Source of the DNA: Rotaria sordida
Taxonomy: Eukaryota; Rotifera; Eurotatoria; Philodinida; Philodinidae
Length of the DNA: 64,000 bases
Reading direction: 5' to 3'
Assembly (NCBI GenBank): GCA_905250125.1
Contig: CAJNOL010001103.1
Location: 1-64,000, forward strand
The notes under the pieces are model-generated. The model worked only from the letters and a program-made list of their open reading frames with translations, ran no database searches and had not been told where the DNA came from. The position numbers were made by a program, and so were the translations under genes. Shown here in pieces: positions 50,230-63,300 of this stretch. Positions within the stretch are counted from its first letter, which is position 1, and each line of letters begins with the position of its first letter.

Positions 50230-51512
50230 TTTATGTGAGTATGTGTGCGTGCCGACGCTTTTTTGCTTTATTTCTTAGCACAATCCTTCGTTCTCTCTCT
50301 ATCTTGCTCTTCCTTTCTATTTCTAACATTCAGTCCTTCGTCTTTACCATCTTGAAATAAGATGACAACAAAGACGACTATCATAATATTTTTCTTTTTA
50401 AAATTGTTCGTGTAAAGTTCTTACTCTATGTTCATTTCTTAATTATTACTTTCTATAACATACCAGTAATATATTTATTTGAATATTCATTAATGAGAAT
50501 AATGTATAATAATTATCTCTCGGTTGAATATCATTTCTTACCTTGATTTTATTGAATATAATTTCCATATTGAGATCCAATGATAAATTCATTGAGAAAT
50601 CTATTCTTCTCTGTTAGTTTTCTGCTTTTCTGGAATATATATATATCTGTCATTCATCGATTCAATTATATCGCTAAGATAGCTGTATGTAAGACGAATT
50701 ATAAGGTACTTACTTCTCCTTTTTTTCTTGTACTGTAAATATTGTTTATAAGTTGTTAATAGAAAACGTAAGTATCGACATCGAATTTGTCTATTACTAT
50801 TCTATAATTAGATATTTGTAATTTAGTTCTCGATAACTATCATTTCCATTCTCCAGGGTAAATTTTAAATTTCATAGTCTTAACTATAGATAGAAAAGGA
50901 GAGAACTGTTAGCGATGAAATGCATGTAAGTTGTGATTAAGTATAACCTTCTTGTTTTTAATTATTTACAAGACATATATATTTTGTTTCTTGGACATGA
51001 AGTATTAATATGCTTAGTTATTAAATGTTTTTGAGTGGATTCAATTTTTCTTTTGTAAGTTTATTCATCTGTTCGAACTAGCTGAAAATTTGTAATTATA
51101 CCCGGAGGCTCATATCATCTTTTTTTTTTTGGGTTGTCCGTTTATCTTTCTTTTTTTTTTCTCTTGTGTATGCTCTTGTCTTTCTCAATACTACAAAAAA
51201 AAACTTGCTTTCTGAGTATCTAAGTCTTTTGTGATAATGTGATGGGACAAAGCACTTCCGTAGTACGGAAACGAAACAAACTCGTCTCGATATGAGTTCC
51301 AAAGAAGAAAAAAAAAAGAAGACATCAGATGTCATTGAGAAACTACAACGATCTCGTGCTTTTTTCTTATTAGATAAATACGTCAAACGATTTATAATAG
51401 AGTTGTTGTTTTTTTTTTTATTTTTTAGATGCTTATTTAGTCCATGAAATATATTCAATTTAATTTAGTATATAAATGTATTAATAAAATACTAAAAGCA
51501 ATAACCAATTAA

Positions 51513-51757
51513 ATGAGTATACTGTTAGCCGGTGGTCGATCGGCAACGGCTCGCCGCTTTTCACAAGCTAATAGTAATGCAACAAATTGTCAAATACAAT
51601 GGCCATCATCAGGTACAATGCGTCATGAAAGTATAACGATTATGGGTCGACGTCGTGCACTCGATTTATATGGTACAAAAGATGTGCTCTTTACACATGA
51701 ACAAATGAAACGAGCTAAACGATCACTTGGTAGTACAGGAGGCATTAGTATATCTAG
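51513..51757 (+). CDS. Orphan coding exon, probable first exon
   Basis: An ATG-started frame of about 81 codons has clearly gene-like, less AT-rich codon use than its surroundings. Its product is basic (ATARRFSQANSN, TIMGRRRALDLYGTKD, FTHEQMKRAKRSLGSTGG). It ends at TCTAG followed by GTAGGTAAGC, a good donor; reading through gives a stop four bases on (51761), so it could also be a short single-exon ORF. A matching acceptor exon was not recognised in the next 8.5 kb. The next same-strand exons belong to the calcium channel at 60313, and the phase (2) matches that gene's second exon, but joining them would skip conserved N-terminal sequence. Function unknown. Confidence 0.5.
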
Positions 51758-54699
51758 GTAGGTAAGCATTTGTGAATTTCATGTGCTTAGTTTTTTTTGT
51801 TTGGAAATAAGATTATGCATTTTTATGATCAGAAACATAAGTAGATGTGTTCAAGCCTATTTAATAGAAATAGTCCATGGTATCTATGCCCTGGGGTAAT
51901 AAATAATGAGATTAGATTAGATAGTTGATATATCAAATAAGGTTGTGTGAATAAAAAGAATAAGAAGTTATCGATGTCGGATGTACTGAAAATTAAGTTA
52001 TCTAGGAAAAAAAAATTCGCATCAACAGTCAAAAGATAGACTGTTGTTCTTAGAATATTAGGATGACTGTTTAATTTTGATTATAATCATATGAAAACTA
52101 CAAATATAAACACTTAACGACGTAGTATTCAGAGAATCGAAGCCATATTGCTTTTTATTTGTTTCTCTTTAATGAAAAAAAAAGAAAGTAATTTGAAACA
52201 AGCAGAATGTAGATTTGATAAGACCTTAGTGAGACTAAAAACTGGAGTAAAAATTAAGATTATTTTTTATTATAAACATATGCTTTCGACTTTTTTTGCA
52301 CTAAAACAGTTTTTTAACAAATCTGCGACTTAGAAATTTCACTAAAAAGAATCTGATTAAAAGATTATCAATTCGTTTTGATAAGCTACTTATATTCCAC
52401 TTAGATTTTAATACGAAATTTATTGAAATCTTATGAATCGTTTAGAATCTCAAGTTTAATCTATTATCATCAACCGTGTAATATTTAATCGTATTACTAA
52501 CAAAAAAAAGAGAATTCGAATCTCAGTAATGAATTCAAGTATTCATTTTGTGAAACCGAATAACCATAATATTGCCTTGGACTTTCAGCAATCACTGAAA
52601 AAGTATTTGTTCCTTTTAAACATGGCTCGAGCTCTCAAGAGCCGATTTAATTCTTGAATGCACTATTGACATGAGATTACTATTTGTAAGAACATCTACG
52701 ATTAAAACTACATATTGACTTAAGGCTATGTAATTCTGCTTGATTTTCTATCTGGTCTATGTTGTCTTGCAGTGTTAACGGTTGAAAATTCATCGAAGCA
52801 TTATTAATTGTTTGATTCTTGTAGATTTAAAAAAAAAAACGTGTTCTTCCTACATGTCAGACAGCTCTTCATAAGAAAGGATAAGATTGTGTGCATTAAA
52901 TGATTGAAAGATTGTTATTCTTTTTAATTTTGAAAGAAAACTATGGTTTATATAGGCCTATACTTGACCAAGATTGATAATTATGTATTCTAAAATTATC
53001 ATAGAAGAAAAAATAATTGTCTTATAAGAACTTTTTCTTATGAACTTAAAGGGCTTATTCAATCTTTTACACGAAGGAAAAGATTGTTATTCTACAATAG
53101 CTTCTCGTATAGTATGTCTTAATTAATCTTCATATAAACGAAACTGATCGAACTTTTGAATGGTTGAGATCAATATTGGTGTAATAGAGTGAATTAAACC
53201 AGGGATACTATTGACTATATTGATTTTACCCATGGAAATCTGTTCTGGAATGATTAAAATAAGACTTTTTTCGCAGATTCTAATCATACAGTAATTAGAT
53301 ATCATACAATTACAATGGATTGTCGTGTGATTGTAATCTATAAAAATAAATCTGATTTTAATTTGATCTTGGAGATGCAGAATGGTCGAATCTATTATTC
53401 TGATTATCGTAATAAGATTTTATAATTTTAATCGATTTCAATTGAAAAAAATTCTCACTAGACAGATAAAAATCAATAAAAATCATCTAACTATACAAAT
53501 TGTAAATTACTATAAATAAAGATTGTTTTCACTTGCTTTATATTTGGCATCAGTGTTTAATACAAGATACACATTTGTTGTTTGTTTTTATCAACTATCG
53601 CGCACTTATCAATGTTGCAATAAAGTTGTGATGTTCACTAGAATAATAGTATCACTGGAATGACACAATACAAGATTTTCAATTTGTAATATATTCAATC
53701 ATGTGAAAGAAAATAGTAGACTTCAAAAAGTTTAAATAATTTCCAAAGATTTCATGATTGAACTGTTTATTGTTTCTTTTTCACAATCATATTATTGCAG
53801 AAATAAGAATGGATTCTGTACAATAAATATACCTCTCGTTATTCGATGTCATAATATAGAAATAAAGAAAAAAAAGTAGAAATCATTTTCAATTGATATT
53901 AATAATCTAGCAATTAGAAATAAAGAATACATAGAAATTCGTTTGATCGATTTGTAGTCTTGATTTTTGTTTGTTTATGGTTCTTGTTATGTATACAGAG
54001 AGTTGTTTGTAAACGAGATATAGTCTGACCGAAAAGAAATTCTATATTTCTCTTTATCAACTTCAATATTCATTAGAAACTATACTTCATAAGGGATGCT
54101 GTATATAGTTAGAAATCATTTCTCTAGAGAAAACAAAATCAAAGCATAAAATATGTGAAATTAACAACAAAATAATGTGAAAAACACAATAGTATAACAT
54201 GAAAAGAATCGTTTTGATGAAATATTCTAAAACAAAAACTATTTATTCTTGTTCAATTATATATTCAATAGATAAAAATTTTATTGTTCATCATTTAATA
54301 GAAAATTTCCATCATATTGAATACAATACAATATATCAATCAGGCACATTGTACCTGATAACTGATTGCATGACAAAAAATTTAATTAATGTTTACTTAG
54401 ATAATAGAGTACAAAGCATTTTTGTTGCGCTTCAAGTAGAAGAAAAATATCAATTTTATTAATTAACTTTAGTCATACAATCAAGTATTTATCAAGATTA
54501 GTTTTTATTTTCTTTTTATCATTTACAATCAACTGGTTAAAATCAATTCGACAAGACTAGAAAATATTTATTTTTTTATGAATTTTTTACTATGTAGACT
54601 AAAATAGATTAGCATTGGAATAACATATTGAAAAGAGTTTCAATAGAATTTACGAAAATAACATCGAGTGAAAATATTATTGACTGTATTTATAATTTG

Positions 54700-55721
54700 A
54701 TCATTTGAAAGAAATTTGAACGATGTTCTTTCGGGGTAACCACTTTTCGTCCTTGTTTTTTTTTACGGACATCGGTCAGAGTAGTTCGATCCGAACTCCA
54801 GTTTCTTCGAAACAGTCCGGATGTTCGGAATGAAAAGTCCGGAAGATCGGAATGAAAAAGGCCGGATGTTCGGAATGAAAGTCGTCCAGGTGTTCGTAAC
54901 AGAAAATACAGGATGTTCGTAACATAAAATGACGGCTGTTCGGAATAAAAAATGACCGATGTTCGGAATGTAGAATGCTGAATATTTGGAATCAAAACTA
55001 CGGATGTGCGTAAGAGTGAATGACTGATGTTCGTAAGAAAATACTCCGGTTGTTCGTAAGAGAAAAGAATTGTTTTTTTTATAACAGTTTATTTTCTTTT
55101 ATTTCACAGTATAGTCTTTAACAAAAGACAAAGACAACAAAAATTTATACAAGTGAGAGAATAAGTAACTTTTATAACAGAAAAAAATGTAATGTTTAAT
55201 ATTTTTTTGCAGCATGTCTTATTTTTTTCTTTTTCGGAATTTGTTTCATATTGTCATCATCTGTTTCATCTTCTTTTCGTTTTCTTTCACTCGATGAACT
55301 GCTGGCTGAAGATTTATGAGAATTATTAACAAACTGAACTCTACACTATATTAAAAAACTCTAACTGAATGTACATACGAGAAGAGGTCGCTACACTCAG
55401 CGACTTAAAATATACTATATGAATAAATTGTTTTCTGTGTTAAAAAACATACACCAAAATTCACTCAGAACATCCGTCATTTTATGTTCCGAACATCCAG
55501 TATTTTTTCGTTCCGAACACCGGTCACTTTTTGTTCCGAACATCCGTCATTTTATGTTTCGAGCATCCTGTATTTTTTCGTTCCGAACATCTGGACGGTT
55601 TTCATTGCGAACATCCGGAAAAACGATTTTATGTTGTATATCCGATTTCGAACATCCGGTTATTCGACCGGATGTTCGGAAGAGCAAGGACGAAAAAAGA
55701 CACACCCGTTCTTTCTATGAT
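54700..55721. mobile_element. Foldback-like element with minisatellite inverted arms
   Basis: The left arm 54816-55068 holds about eleven diverged head-to-tail units of about 23 bp built on CCGGATGTTCGGAATGAAAA. The right arm (about 55467-55681) holds eight or nine units in the opposite orientation (TTCCGAACATCCG...). Outside them an imperfect terminal inverted repeat is seen: GATCATTTGAAAGAA...CTTTTCGTCCTTG (54699-54755) against CAAGGACGAAAAAAG...TTCTTTCTATGAT (55685-55721). A central 400 bp contains a basic open frame on the minus strand. Long inverted arms made of short tandem units are the hallmark of Foldback/Galileo-type DNA elements. Confidence 0.72.
55196..55345 (-). CDS. Lys-rich C-terminal coding-like segment inside the Foldback-like element
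   Basis: A minus-strand open frame of 49 codons ends in TAA and begins after an in-frame TAG that could be part of a TATAG acceptor. It reads SSASSSSSERKRKEDETDDD then QIPKKKKIRHAAKKY. The Ser-rich, acidic and basic blocks look like a nuclear-localisation tail. There is no start codon in a good context, so it would be a final exon or a fragment captured by the element. The family cannot be recognised from low-complexity sequence. Confidence 0.3.
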   Translation of the reverse strand, partial: CRVQFVNNSHKSSASSSSSERKRKEDETDDDNMKQIPKKKKIRHAAKKY

Positions 55722-56884
55722 TAAAATTTATTTTGATAAACGAAAAACGAATTTAGTTGATATCATAACTACAGTAAATTCTATATATAACTGACGTGCA
55801 TAAAAAACTATTCTTCTCATCTATATTTATCGTTACTATATAGCTAACAGAAATGCTAGAATTCAACTGCGTAATTTACTTTTTATAAAGTTAATGAAGT
55901 TCATAATGAATCTATCAAGCAATCTAGTAGTGTTAGAAAATTGTAATAATTAAGTTATTAAGTGTAATATTAAAAAACGACAATCACTTTTTTTTATGTA
56001 TGTTACATTATCAGATGCCATAAGTTGAAAGTGTACACTATAGATATTTAAATCGTATAACATTATCAAAGTAAATAGTTTCTAGTTAAATAGCACTATA
56101 AAAACATTCTTGTCTTGGTTTTTTGGTTAGTTTACGTTACTTATATTGAAAAATGAGGGGAAGGAGAATTTATGGAATATATGAAAAACTTAATGTGCAT
56201 GAATTATACTGTTTAAGCGAATAGATACATAGAAAAAGAACGAGTCTAGAGAATAAATTGCCTGTCGTGTCCATAAAAATTCAAACAACTTGTCTGTCAA
56301 ACATCTACATCATGTAATCATAGAAGATATGATTCCGGAAAGAAAAAAAGATGGTTGACTACTATGAATAAATGCTAGAAGCAAAAAGACATTGTAAGCA
56401 AAATAACAGAAATTTTCAATAATTACTCTTTGCATGAAATAGAAAATATCAAAAATAGCATATATCATTTTTTTTCTTTGATAAAATTAGAATAGCTTTT
56501 TTTTAGAAAAAAATTCAAATAAAAAAGTTTAAAAAAATGAATATTAAATTCATTAAAAACATAAAAAGAAATGAAATTGTCACTAAAACAAATGAAGCGT
56601 AAAGTCTTATGAGAGGTTTTTATTCTAAATTGAAATACATAGAGAACTCTCATTCAAAATATAAGTTTATTTTCCTTTTCATAAATGATGAGAAAAAATT
56701 ACAATGGAGACTCAGATCTATTTTACTTGTTTAGAATAATAGTTAAATTAACTTATCAAAATTTTAATTTTCCAGATAAATGTTTTGAAGGTATTCAATA
56801 GTGAGAGATGTTTATTTAATTTGGAAAGAATAGTTTACAATATGAACGAAAAAATGATAATTTTTCATTATTTAATATGAGAAT

Positions 56885-57410
56885 AAGATAAATTCATGGG
56901 TATTCAACTAATTACTTGAAAAAACTTTTATGCTCGTTAAGTGAGAAGTGATCAAAAAATAACTTTGACCGGAAATAAAGCTGTTGAAAGTCATTTAAAA
57001 TAGTCAACATTTGGTGCATTTTCCCATTTGGTAAGGACTATTCAAGTTATTGTAATATTTGAAGCTCATATTTTTCTCATTAGTAGAAGATCATTAGACT
57101 AGAACAATCTCCAAAAAACTCTTCTTTCGATTGAGGTTTGATCAAATTATAAACGTTTCAAAACATATAGATTTTTTTATATATCGATAACCTTATAAAA
57201 ATACTTTGTTTTAAACCAATCTAAATCATAAGTATGAAATATAAATGGTCCTCACTAAATATTTGGAGAAAACACTGTAAATCTTGGCTATTTCAGATGA
57301 AAGTCTGCCATTTTCTTTGACTAAAGTTATGTTCTGACCATTTCCCATCTAACTAGTATGATATAAAAAAAGACAATTTTTCTTAAAAAGTAGTTGAATA
57401 CCCATCGATT
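56885..57410. repeat. Diverged palindrome
   Basis: ATGGGTATTCAACTA near 56896 faces TAGTTGAATACCCAT near 57392. Further in, ATAACTTTGACC (about 56959) faces ACTAAAGTTATG (about 57320), and GGTAAGGACTATTCAAG faces AAATGGTCCTCACTA. Arms of about 170 bp, clearly decayed. Confidence 0.55.
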
Positions 57411-59879
57411 TACTCAATGATGATTTTAAATTATTGCAAATTCTGACGTCAAAAACACAATTTTACAGATATAATATAATAAGATAAATGAAGCATTTAT
57501 GTATTTGTTGTTGAAGCTTTCGAACTGTTAACTTTCATTTTACATTTACCCTTTGATTTAGATCATTAAGCTTAATATAGTGTGTCAAAGAATACAGATT
57601 ATTACACCGAAATAAAATTGATTATAAAGGCACTTATGTTGTCATTGTAACTCTCAGAATATTCATTTCTTTTCGGAATCAATAGAAATCAATCATTACC
57701 GTCACAAAAGGAAAAAAAGAAGAAAGAACAATCATAAATGACGTCAAAAGTATAAGATTCTATTACTCATAATGTAAATCACTCTTATTAGAGTCGGTAT
57801 TACAATTGTTATTGTTTCAGTATAGAATATTCTTATTTCGTTATGACTACTTGATGTTGTTTTTCTTTTTATCTGATTATATAAGTGTATTGTCTCTAGT
57901 TGATCGATGATGAAATAGATGAAAAAAAATAAAAGAAAAAGGAATATAATATTTTCTGACAATTTGATGGATCTAATTTTTAAAGATGTATGACAATTAT
58001 TGTCGAAAATCTTTACTATTCATTTAGACTCAAACTTTCAGCTTGATTAAAATAAGAAAAATCTTATGTTATAAATCAATAGAAATTAATTATTTGACTA
58101 GAAAAAAAGACTTAAACAAATTTTTAGAAACTAAAATCTATAATTGTTTGTTCTTAATACTAATAAATATTAAAATTTAATCAAATTTGAAACTATCTTT
58201 GTTTTTGTAATTAAAATCAAGATAATTAGATGACTTGAAAGAATTCAAAGAAAATTAGATTATCAATGTAGTGATTCAAATAAAGAATAAAACTTGCTAG
58301 TACATATTTTAAGACATTAGTAAGCTATCAACATGCTTTTGTTACAGTTTAACAAGTATTTCATATTATTCAAAATTTCTTTTAGTCATTTTAATAAAAT
58401 ACCATGAAAGAAAATTTATTGCTAGCAGACGAGAACCATGATAAGATTTTCTTTGAGAAAAAAATAATAAGACAAACAAAATAGAAAAAAAACCTGTTAT
58501 TCTTTAAACTTCATATTTTATTCGAACAAAAGTTTTCTTATTCTTTAATATTTAATAACAAAGGTGTTTGTTTTTCACTATTATTTATCACATGAAATAT
58601 CAAGATTGAATTTTGACTATAATAGAAATATTTCAATGTGTTCTTACAAGCTTTATCTTAAGATTAAATCAAAACTTAGAATTATGATTTCAATGCACAT
58701 ATTAATACAAGAAAAATAGAGAAGAGTATTGTCTCATTTATTTAAATAATTAGTTCTATTTTTAGATATATGTGATGATAATATATATTATATATTTCTT
58801 TTTATTCTAAACACATTTCTAATCTTTTTTTTTCATGTCTACAGTTTTCTTTTTTTCTTTTAAATAATGGAATGAAAAGCTTCTATAATAATTGAAAATT
58901 TTTTATCCAGAAAACAAACTATTGAACAATATCAATAAAGATTATTTGATTTATTTTTAATGAGAATGCTTGAAAGATTTATTTTCAATTGATATGATTA
59001 AAAATATTCTGAATATTCACATAAGTTTATTTCTATTATATATATATATAACAACAAAAAAACTGCTATCAGTTTTTAGTGCACACCGTACTAAGCAGAA
59101 AATAATCAATAGTTTGAAGCCTTACATATGAAAAAAAATAGAGATTTATCTGAGAAATTTTTCTTTTTTTGATTAATTTAATCAATAATTAAGATTGTAA
59201 CTATGCCTTATAAGTTTATAGATAAAAAAGAAATTTGATCAAGAAAGTTTCATTTTTTTTTTGTTAAAAACTAACTTGTTCATATGATAAATATTTTCCA
59301 GTAGATTTAATAAATTGATTATTGTTCAAGAAGAAAATACTTTCTATAAATAGATTCAATGAAAAATTCGATTATTTCTCTGATTTGACATGCAGTTCCC
59401 TAAATCGAATATATATCGATATGTTGATTTATTCATGTTTAATCGTCCATAACAATCAAGAAATTATGACTGTATTTTATTATTATTGATGAGTGAATGT
59501 TTTATTTTTTATTTCGATATTGAATAATCCAATATATAAAAATTGGCTTTTTTTATTATATAATGAACATTGAGTTAATAAAAAAAAAAGACATTTTTTG
59601 TTTTTTATGTCTCTTGAGTATTTTAGTATTTACCCCAAGGACACTTCGAAAATCATCAATGTCACACTTGAGATCAATAAGATAAAACAGAAAATTTTTT
59701 ACTTGTTTCTAATATGATTTTATGTCGTATATCAGTCGATTGTCTTTTTTATTTTCTTAAATGTTCCATGAAAGAACGACAATAACACGAAAGAGACAAC
59801 AAGAGAAGCCCACACATACATAAACATATACTTAAAAAAAGAAAAAAGTTCTCATTTCTTTTTTTTCTCTATATACTGT

Positions 59880-60312
59880 AAAATTGATCATCTTTCTCGT
59901 TCTTCGTCAATTTTGTATGTCTCTGTAAAAGACTTAGTCCGGTTCTTTCGTCTAAGTTCTGGTGTTCAGTCATGTCTATTGGGGAATCACATCAATAGAA
60001 CGAGAAAAGAAAAGGGCGGGCTTGTTCCGTTGTGTGTTTCCAGCATCGTGGCACAAAAAAAAACAGAAGCAGAAAGAAAAGACGAAGAAAAAATAGAGAT
60101 CGTTGAACGTGTTCTTCTTTTTCTCATCAGCCGGCCCGAGCGCAAAGCAGTGCGTGTGTCAACAGCATTTTATCTTCTTTGTCTGTGTCTCCTTTTTTTT
60201 TTCTTCTTACTGTGCACACTGTTCCGTGGTCTTATATTTCAAGGCGCATGTTTTTCTAAACGAGAAAGATATAATAGTTAGATAATCTTGTGAAGATTCA
60301 AAAGCCAAAGTC
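59880..60312 (+). promoter_or_regulatory. Probable 5' UTR/promoter region of the Cav2 gene
   Basis: This stretch is richer in G+C and of higher complexity than the preceding kilobases and ends at the Cav2 start codon. A long frame (59913-60281) runs through it but has no recognised domain and a pyrimidine-driven hydrophobic end. An in-frame TAA lies ten codons before the chosen ATG, supporting the start at 60313 if no intron intervenes. No TATA box was found. Confidence 0.4.
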
Positions 60313-63300
60313 ATGGGTGATTTCAATAATGTATCTGCTATGCTCAGGGCTTTGAAAGAAGGTGGTAATTTGGCAGCATTAACTGGTGGTGATCCACATA
60401 ATCTTCATTCGGGACGAACTGGTGCATGGAAAGCTAAAATAAAACAGTATGCTAAACAAATTAATTCATCTCATCAACGTTCATTATTTATTTTTTCAAA
60501 AAATAATTGGATACGAAAACGAGCTAATGATGTTATTGAATGGAAGTAAGTTTTTAAACTAATAAATCTAGTGGTAATCAAAAAGATTTTTCTTTTCATA
60601 TTTATTTTAGTCCTTTTGAATATATGGTGCTATTAACAATCATAGCTAATTGTATTGTTTTAGCACTTGAAGAACATTTACCGCATGATGATAAAACAAC
60701 ATTAGCTAGATCATTAGTTAGTATTCATTTGAAATGAATAATAATTATTATTATTATTATTATTATTATAGGAAAAAACTGAAATTTATTTCATTGGAAT
60801 TTTTTGTTTTGAAGCTGCACTAAAAATAATTGCTCTTGGTTTTGTATTACATGAAGGTTCATATCTTCGAAGTCTTTGGAATGTTATGGACTTTATTGTT
60901 GTTGTTACGGGGTAAATAACAGAAATAAACGAAAAAAAAAGCACTTATCTCTTTTGATCATTTTATTCTTTGTTGTTTTTTGTTTATAGTTTAGCAACGA
61001 TTAGTATTAAAAAAGATAGTTCATTCGATTTACGTACATTACGTGCTGTACGTGTACTTCGACCGCTTAAACTTGTCTCAGGCATTCCAAGTTTGTTTCA
61101 TTTGTAATAAAAATAAAAACAAAAATCTATATAAGATTTCTATAGGTCTTCAAGTGGTGCTTAAATCTATATTAAAAGCCATGGCTCCATTGTTTCAAAT
61201 AGCTCTTCTCGTTCTTTTTGCTATTATTATCTTTGCTATTATTGGCCTTGAACTATATTCAGGCGTCTTTCATACAACTTGTTTTTATGCAAATCGAACA
61301 GGTTAGAATTTAAGATTAATTGAAAATTTTTTCGTTTATTTTTTCATAATCATTAATTTAAAATACAAAGTATTAAAATAATGAAAATTGAATTGAGTAC
61401 TATATTGACAGAAAAAACAAATCTCTATTACATATTGATAATAATTAATAAGTAATTATTTTAGCCTCTAGAGATTTACGTTATTATATTTCCTATATAG
61501 CATATATATCTATGTAAAGCTATTTCTTATTCTTTTTTTTAGCTACTGACCATGATAGTGACGAATGTGAGTTAAAATTTTCTTCGTTTTTTTTTAAAAT
61601 ATGTTTTATATTACTTATGTTTGGAACTTTTAGTAATGTATAAAGGTGATGATCAACAATCAACAACATGTGGAATACCTGGAGGTAAATTATTGAAGTT
61701 TTAAAAAAATGAAAGCAATGATTTTTGAAAATATTTATTTTTAATTAGAACCAATATGGGGTTGGTTAAATATAAAACATGGTGTATTTACATGTAATAT
61801 TCCAAATGAATCACTTATTTGTCGAGAATATTGGGAAGGACCTAATAAAGGCATAACTAGTTTTGATAATATTGGTTTTGCTATGTTAACCGTTTTTCAA
61901 TGTATAACTATGGAAGGTTGGACACAAATATTATATTGGGTATGAAGAGAAAATTATTTGAATGTAAAAGATAAGTTTGTTTTTTGTTTTTCCAAATTTT
62001 GAAGACAAATGATGCTGTGGGAACTTTATTTAATTGGCTTTATTTTGTACCATTAATTATTCTTGGTTCATTTTTTATGCTTAATCTTGTACTTGGTGTT
62101 TTGAGCGGGTAAAAATTAAAATGTTTTTCGGTGGTTTTTTAAACTTTGTAATTTATTTTTCGTGAATAGAGAATTTGCAAAAGAAAGAGAACGTGTAGAA
62201 AATCGTCGAGCTTTTTTAAAAATTCGTCGACAACAACAAATTGAACGTGAATATAATAATTATATTGAATGGATTAACCGAGCTGGTAAAAATAAAAAAA
62301 GAAATAATTTTATTTTTTATAATCAAAAATAAATCAATGTTCTTGTGTTTTTCTTTTGCATAGAGGATGTCATTTTAAATGAAGAACGAACTACTGAACA
62401 AGAAAGACGTGCTATTCATGACGGTAAATTTATTTAAGAAAAAGAAGAAAATATGAGATTTTTAAAATTATTTAGCTCGGAAATATGCACAATTAAAAAA
62501 AAGTCGACATCATCGAGTAGGAAAACAGCAGAGTGTAGATGACGATGAAGAAGATATTGGTATGTATTATTATAAATGTGTATTTTATCTAATTTAAATT
62601 TTCTAGACAATGCATTTAATCGTGGTCGTGGTACAGATATTGAACGACCTGATCGACCACGAACTTTCATGCGTCGATGGCATATTCAACAACGTGTGAT
62701 TAAGTAAAAACAAATCTAAAAGAAATAAATAGAAAAAATAATTAATCATGTTTATTGTCATATCTAGAAGTAAAATTCGTATATTAGTTAAAACTCAAGC
62801 ATTTTATTGGACTGTTATTGTATTGGTTTTTTTGAATACTGTTTGTGTTGCTATTGAACATGATCGACAAAAACAATTTCTTACGGATTTTTTATGTATG
62901 ATAAATTTATTTGAACATTAAAAAACATATGTTTTTATAAACTTTTATTTTTAAAATGTAGATATTGCTGAATTTATTTTTCTTGGTTTATTCGTATTTG
63001 AAATGCTTTTTAAAATGTATGGTCTCGGTGTTAATCGATATTTTGCATCATCATTTAATATATTTGATTTTGTCGTATGTTTTTTAGTCTTTTTTGTAGA
63101 ATTTAATTAATTATTTTTTTCTTTTAAGGTTATTTTTGGTTCAATATTTGAAGTTATTTGGACACATTTTAATCCAGAAGAATCTTTTGGTGTTTCAGTT
63201 CTTCGATCTTTACGTCTTTTAAGAATATTTAAAGTGACTAGGTTAGTATAATGAAAAAAAATCGGATATGTTAGTGCAATTATGAATAAGAAAAATCTCG

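Larger units (their letters stand above)
46421..51512. other. Gene-free stretch with a tRNA-like relic and microsatellite
   Basis: No accepted multi-exon gene. Open frames at 47991-48579, 48666-48926 and 51096-51458 are AT- or pyrimidine-tract-driven. A 38-codon minus-strand frame at 49770-49886 (MPLTTTSLSPTERCFSCREQ then a Lys/Arg-rich tail) is noted but unproven. A tRNA-like sequence lies near 47416-47499 and a TG/TA repeat at 50199-50229. Confidence 0.5.
51758..60312. other. Gene-free stretch before the calcium channel
   Basis: Apart from the elements at 54700-55721 and 56885-57410 there is little structure. The frame 54199-54462 (87 codons, ATG to TAA) is AT-rich, without a motif or splice context, and is doubtful. 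The last 430 bases before the channel start are richer in GC and listed separately. Confidence 0.5.

Noticed and set aside
51096-51458. 120-codon minus-strand frame
   Set aside because: Lys- and Phe-rich product of poly-A/poly-T tracts; no motif.
54199-54462. 87-codon plus-strand frame
   Set aside because: It has a start and stop but AT-driven composition and no homology that I recognise; left as doubtful.
54816-55681. Regularly spaced short repeats resembling a CRISPR array
   Set aside because: Units are diverged, head-to-tail without unique spacers of constant length, and are inverted in the second half; the genome is eukaryotic.
55419-55794. Three overlapping open frames of 78-101 codons
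   Set aside because: They are read from the minisatellite units (repeating EHP/RTS-like peptides) in all three frames and are not a protein.
59913-60281. 122-codon frame upstream of Cav2
   Set aside because: It lies in the probable 5' UTR, has no known domain, and its hydrophobic end comes from pyrimidine tracts. It is not in frame with the channel start.
51513-60716. Exon at 51513 as the normal first exon of Cav2
   Set aside because: Phase permits joining to the second channel exon, but this would skip the conserved N-terminal [13 protein letters not shown] segment encoded from 60313; kept only as a hypothesis.
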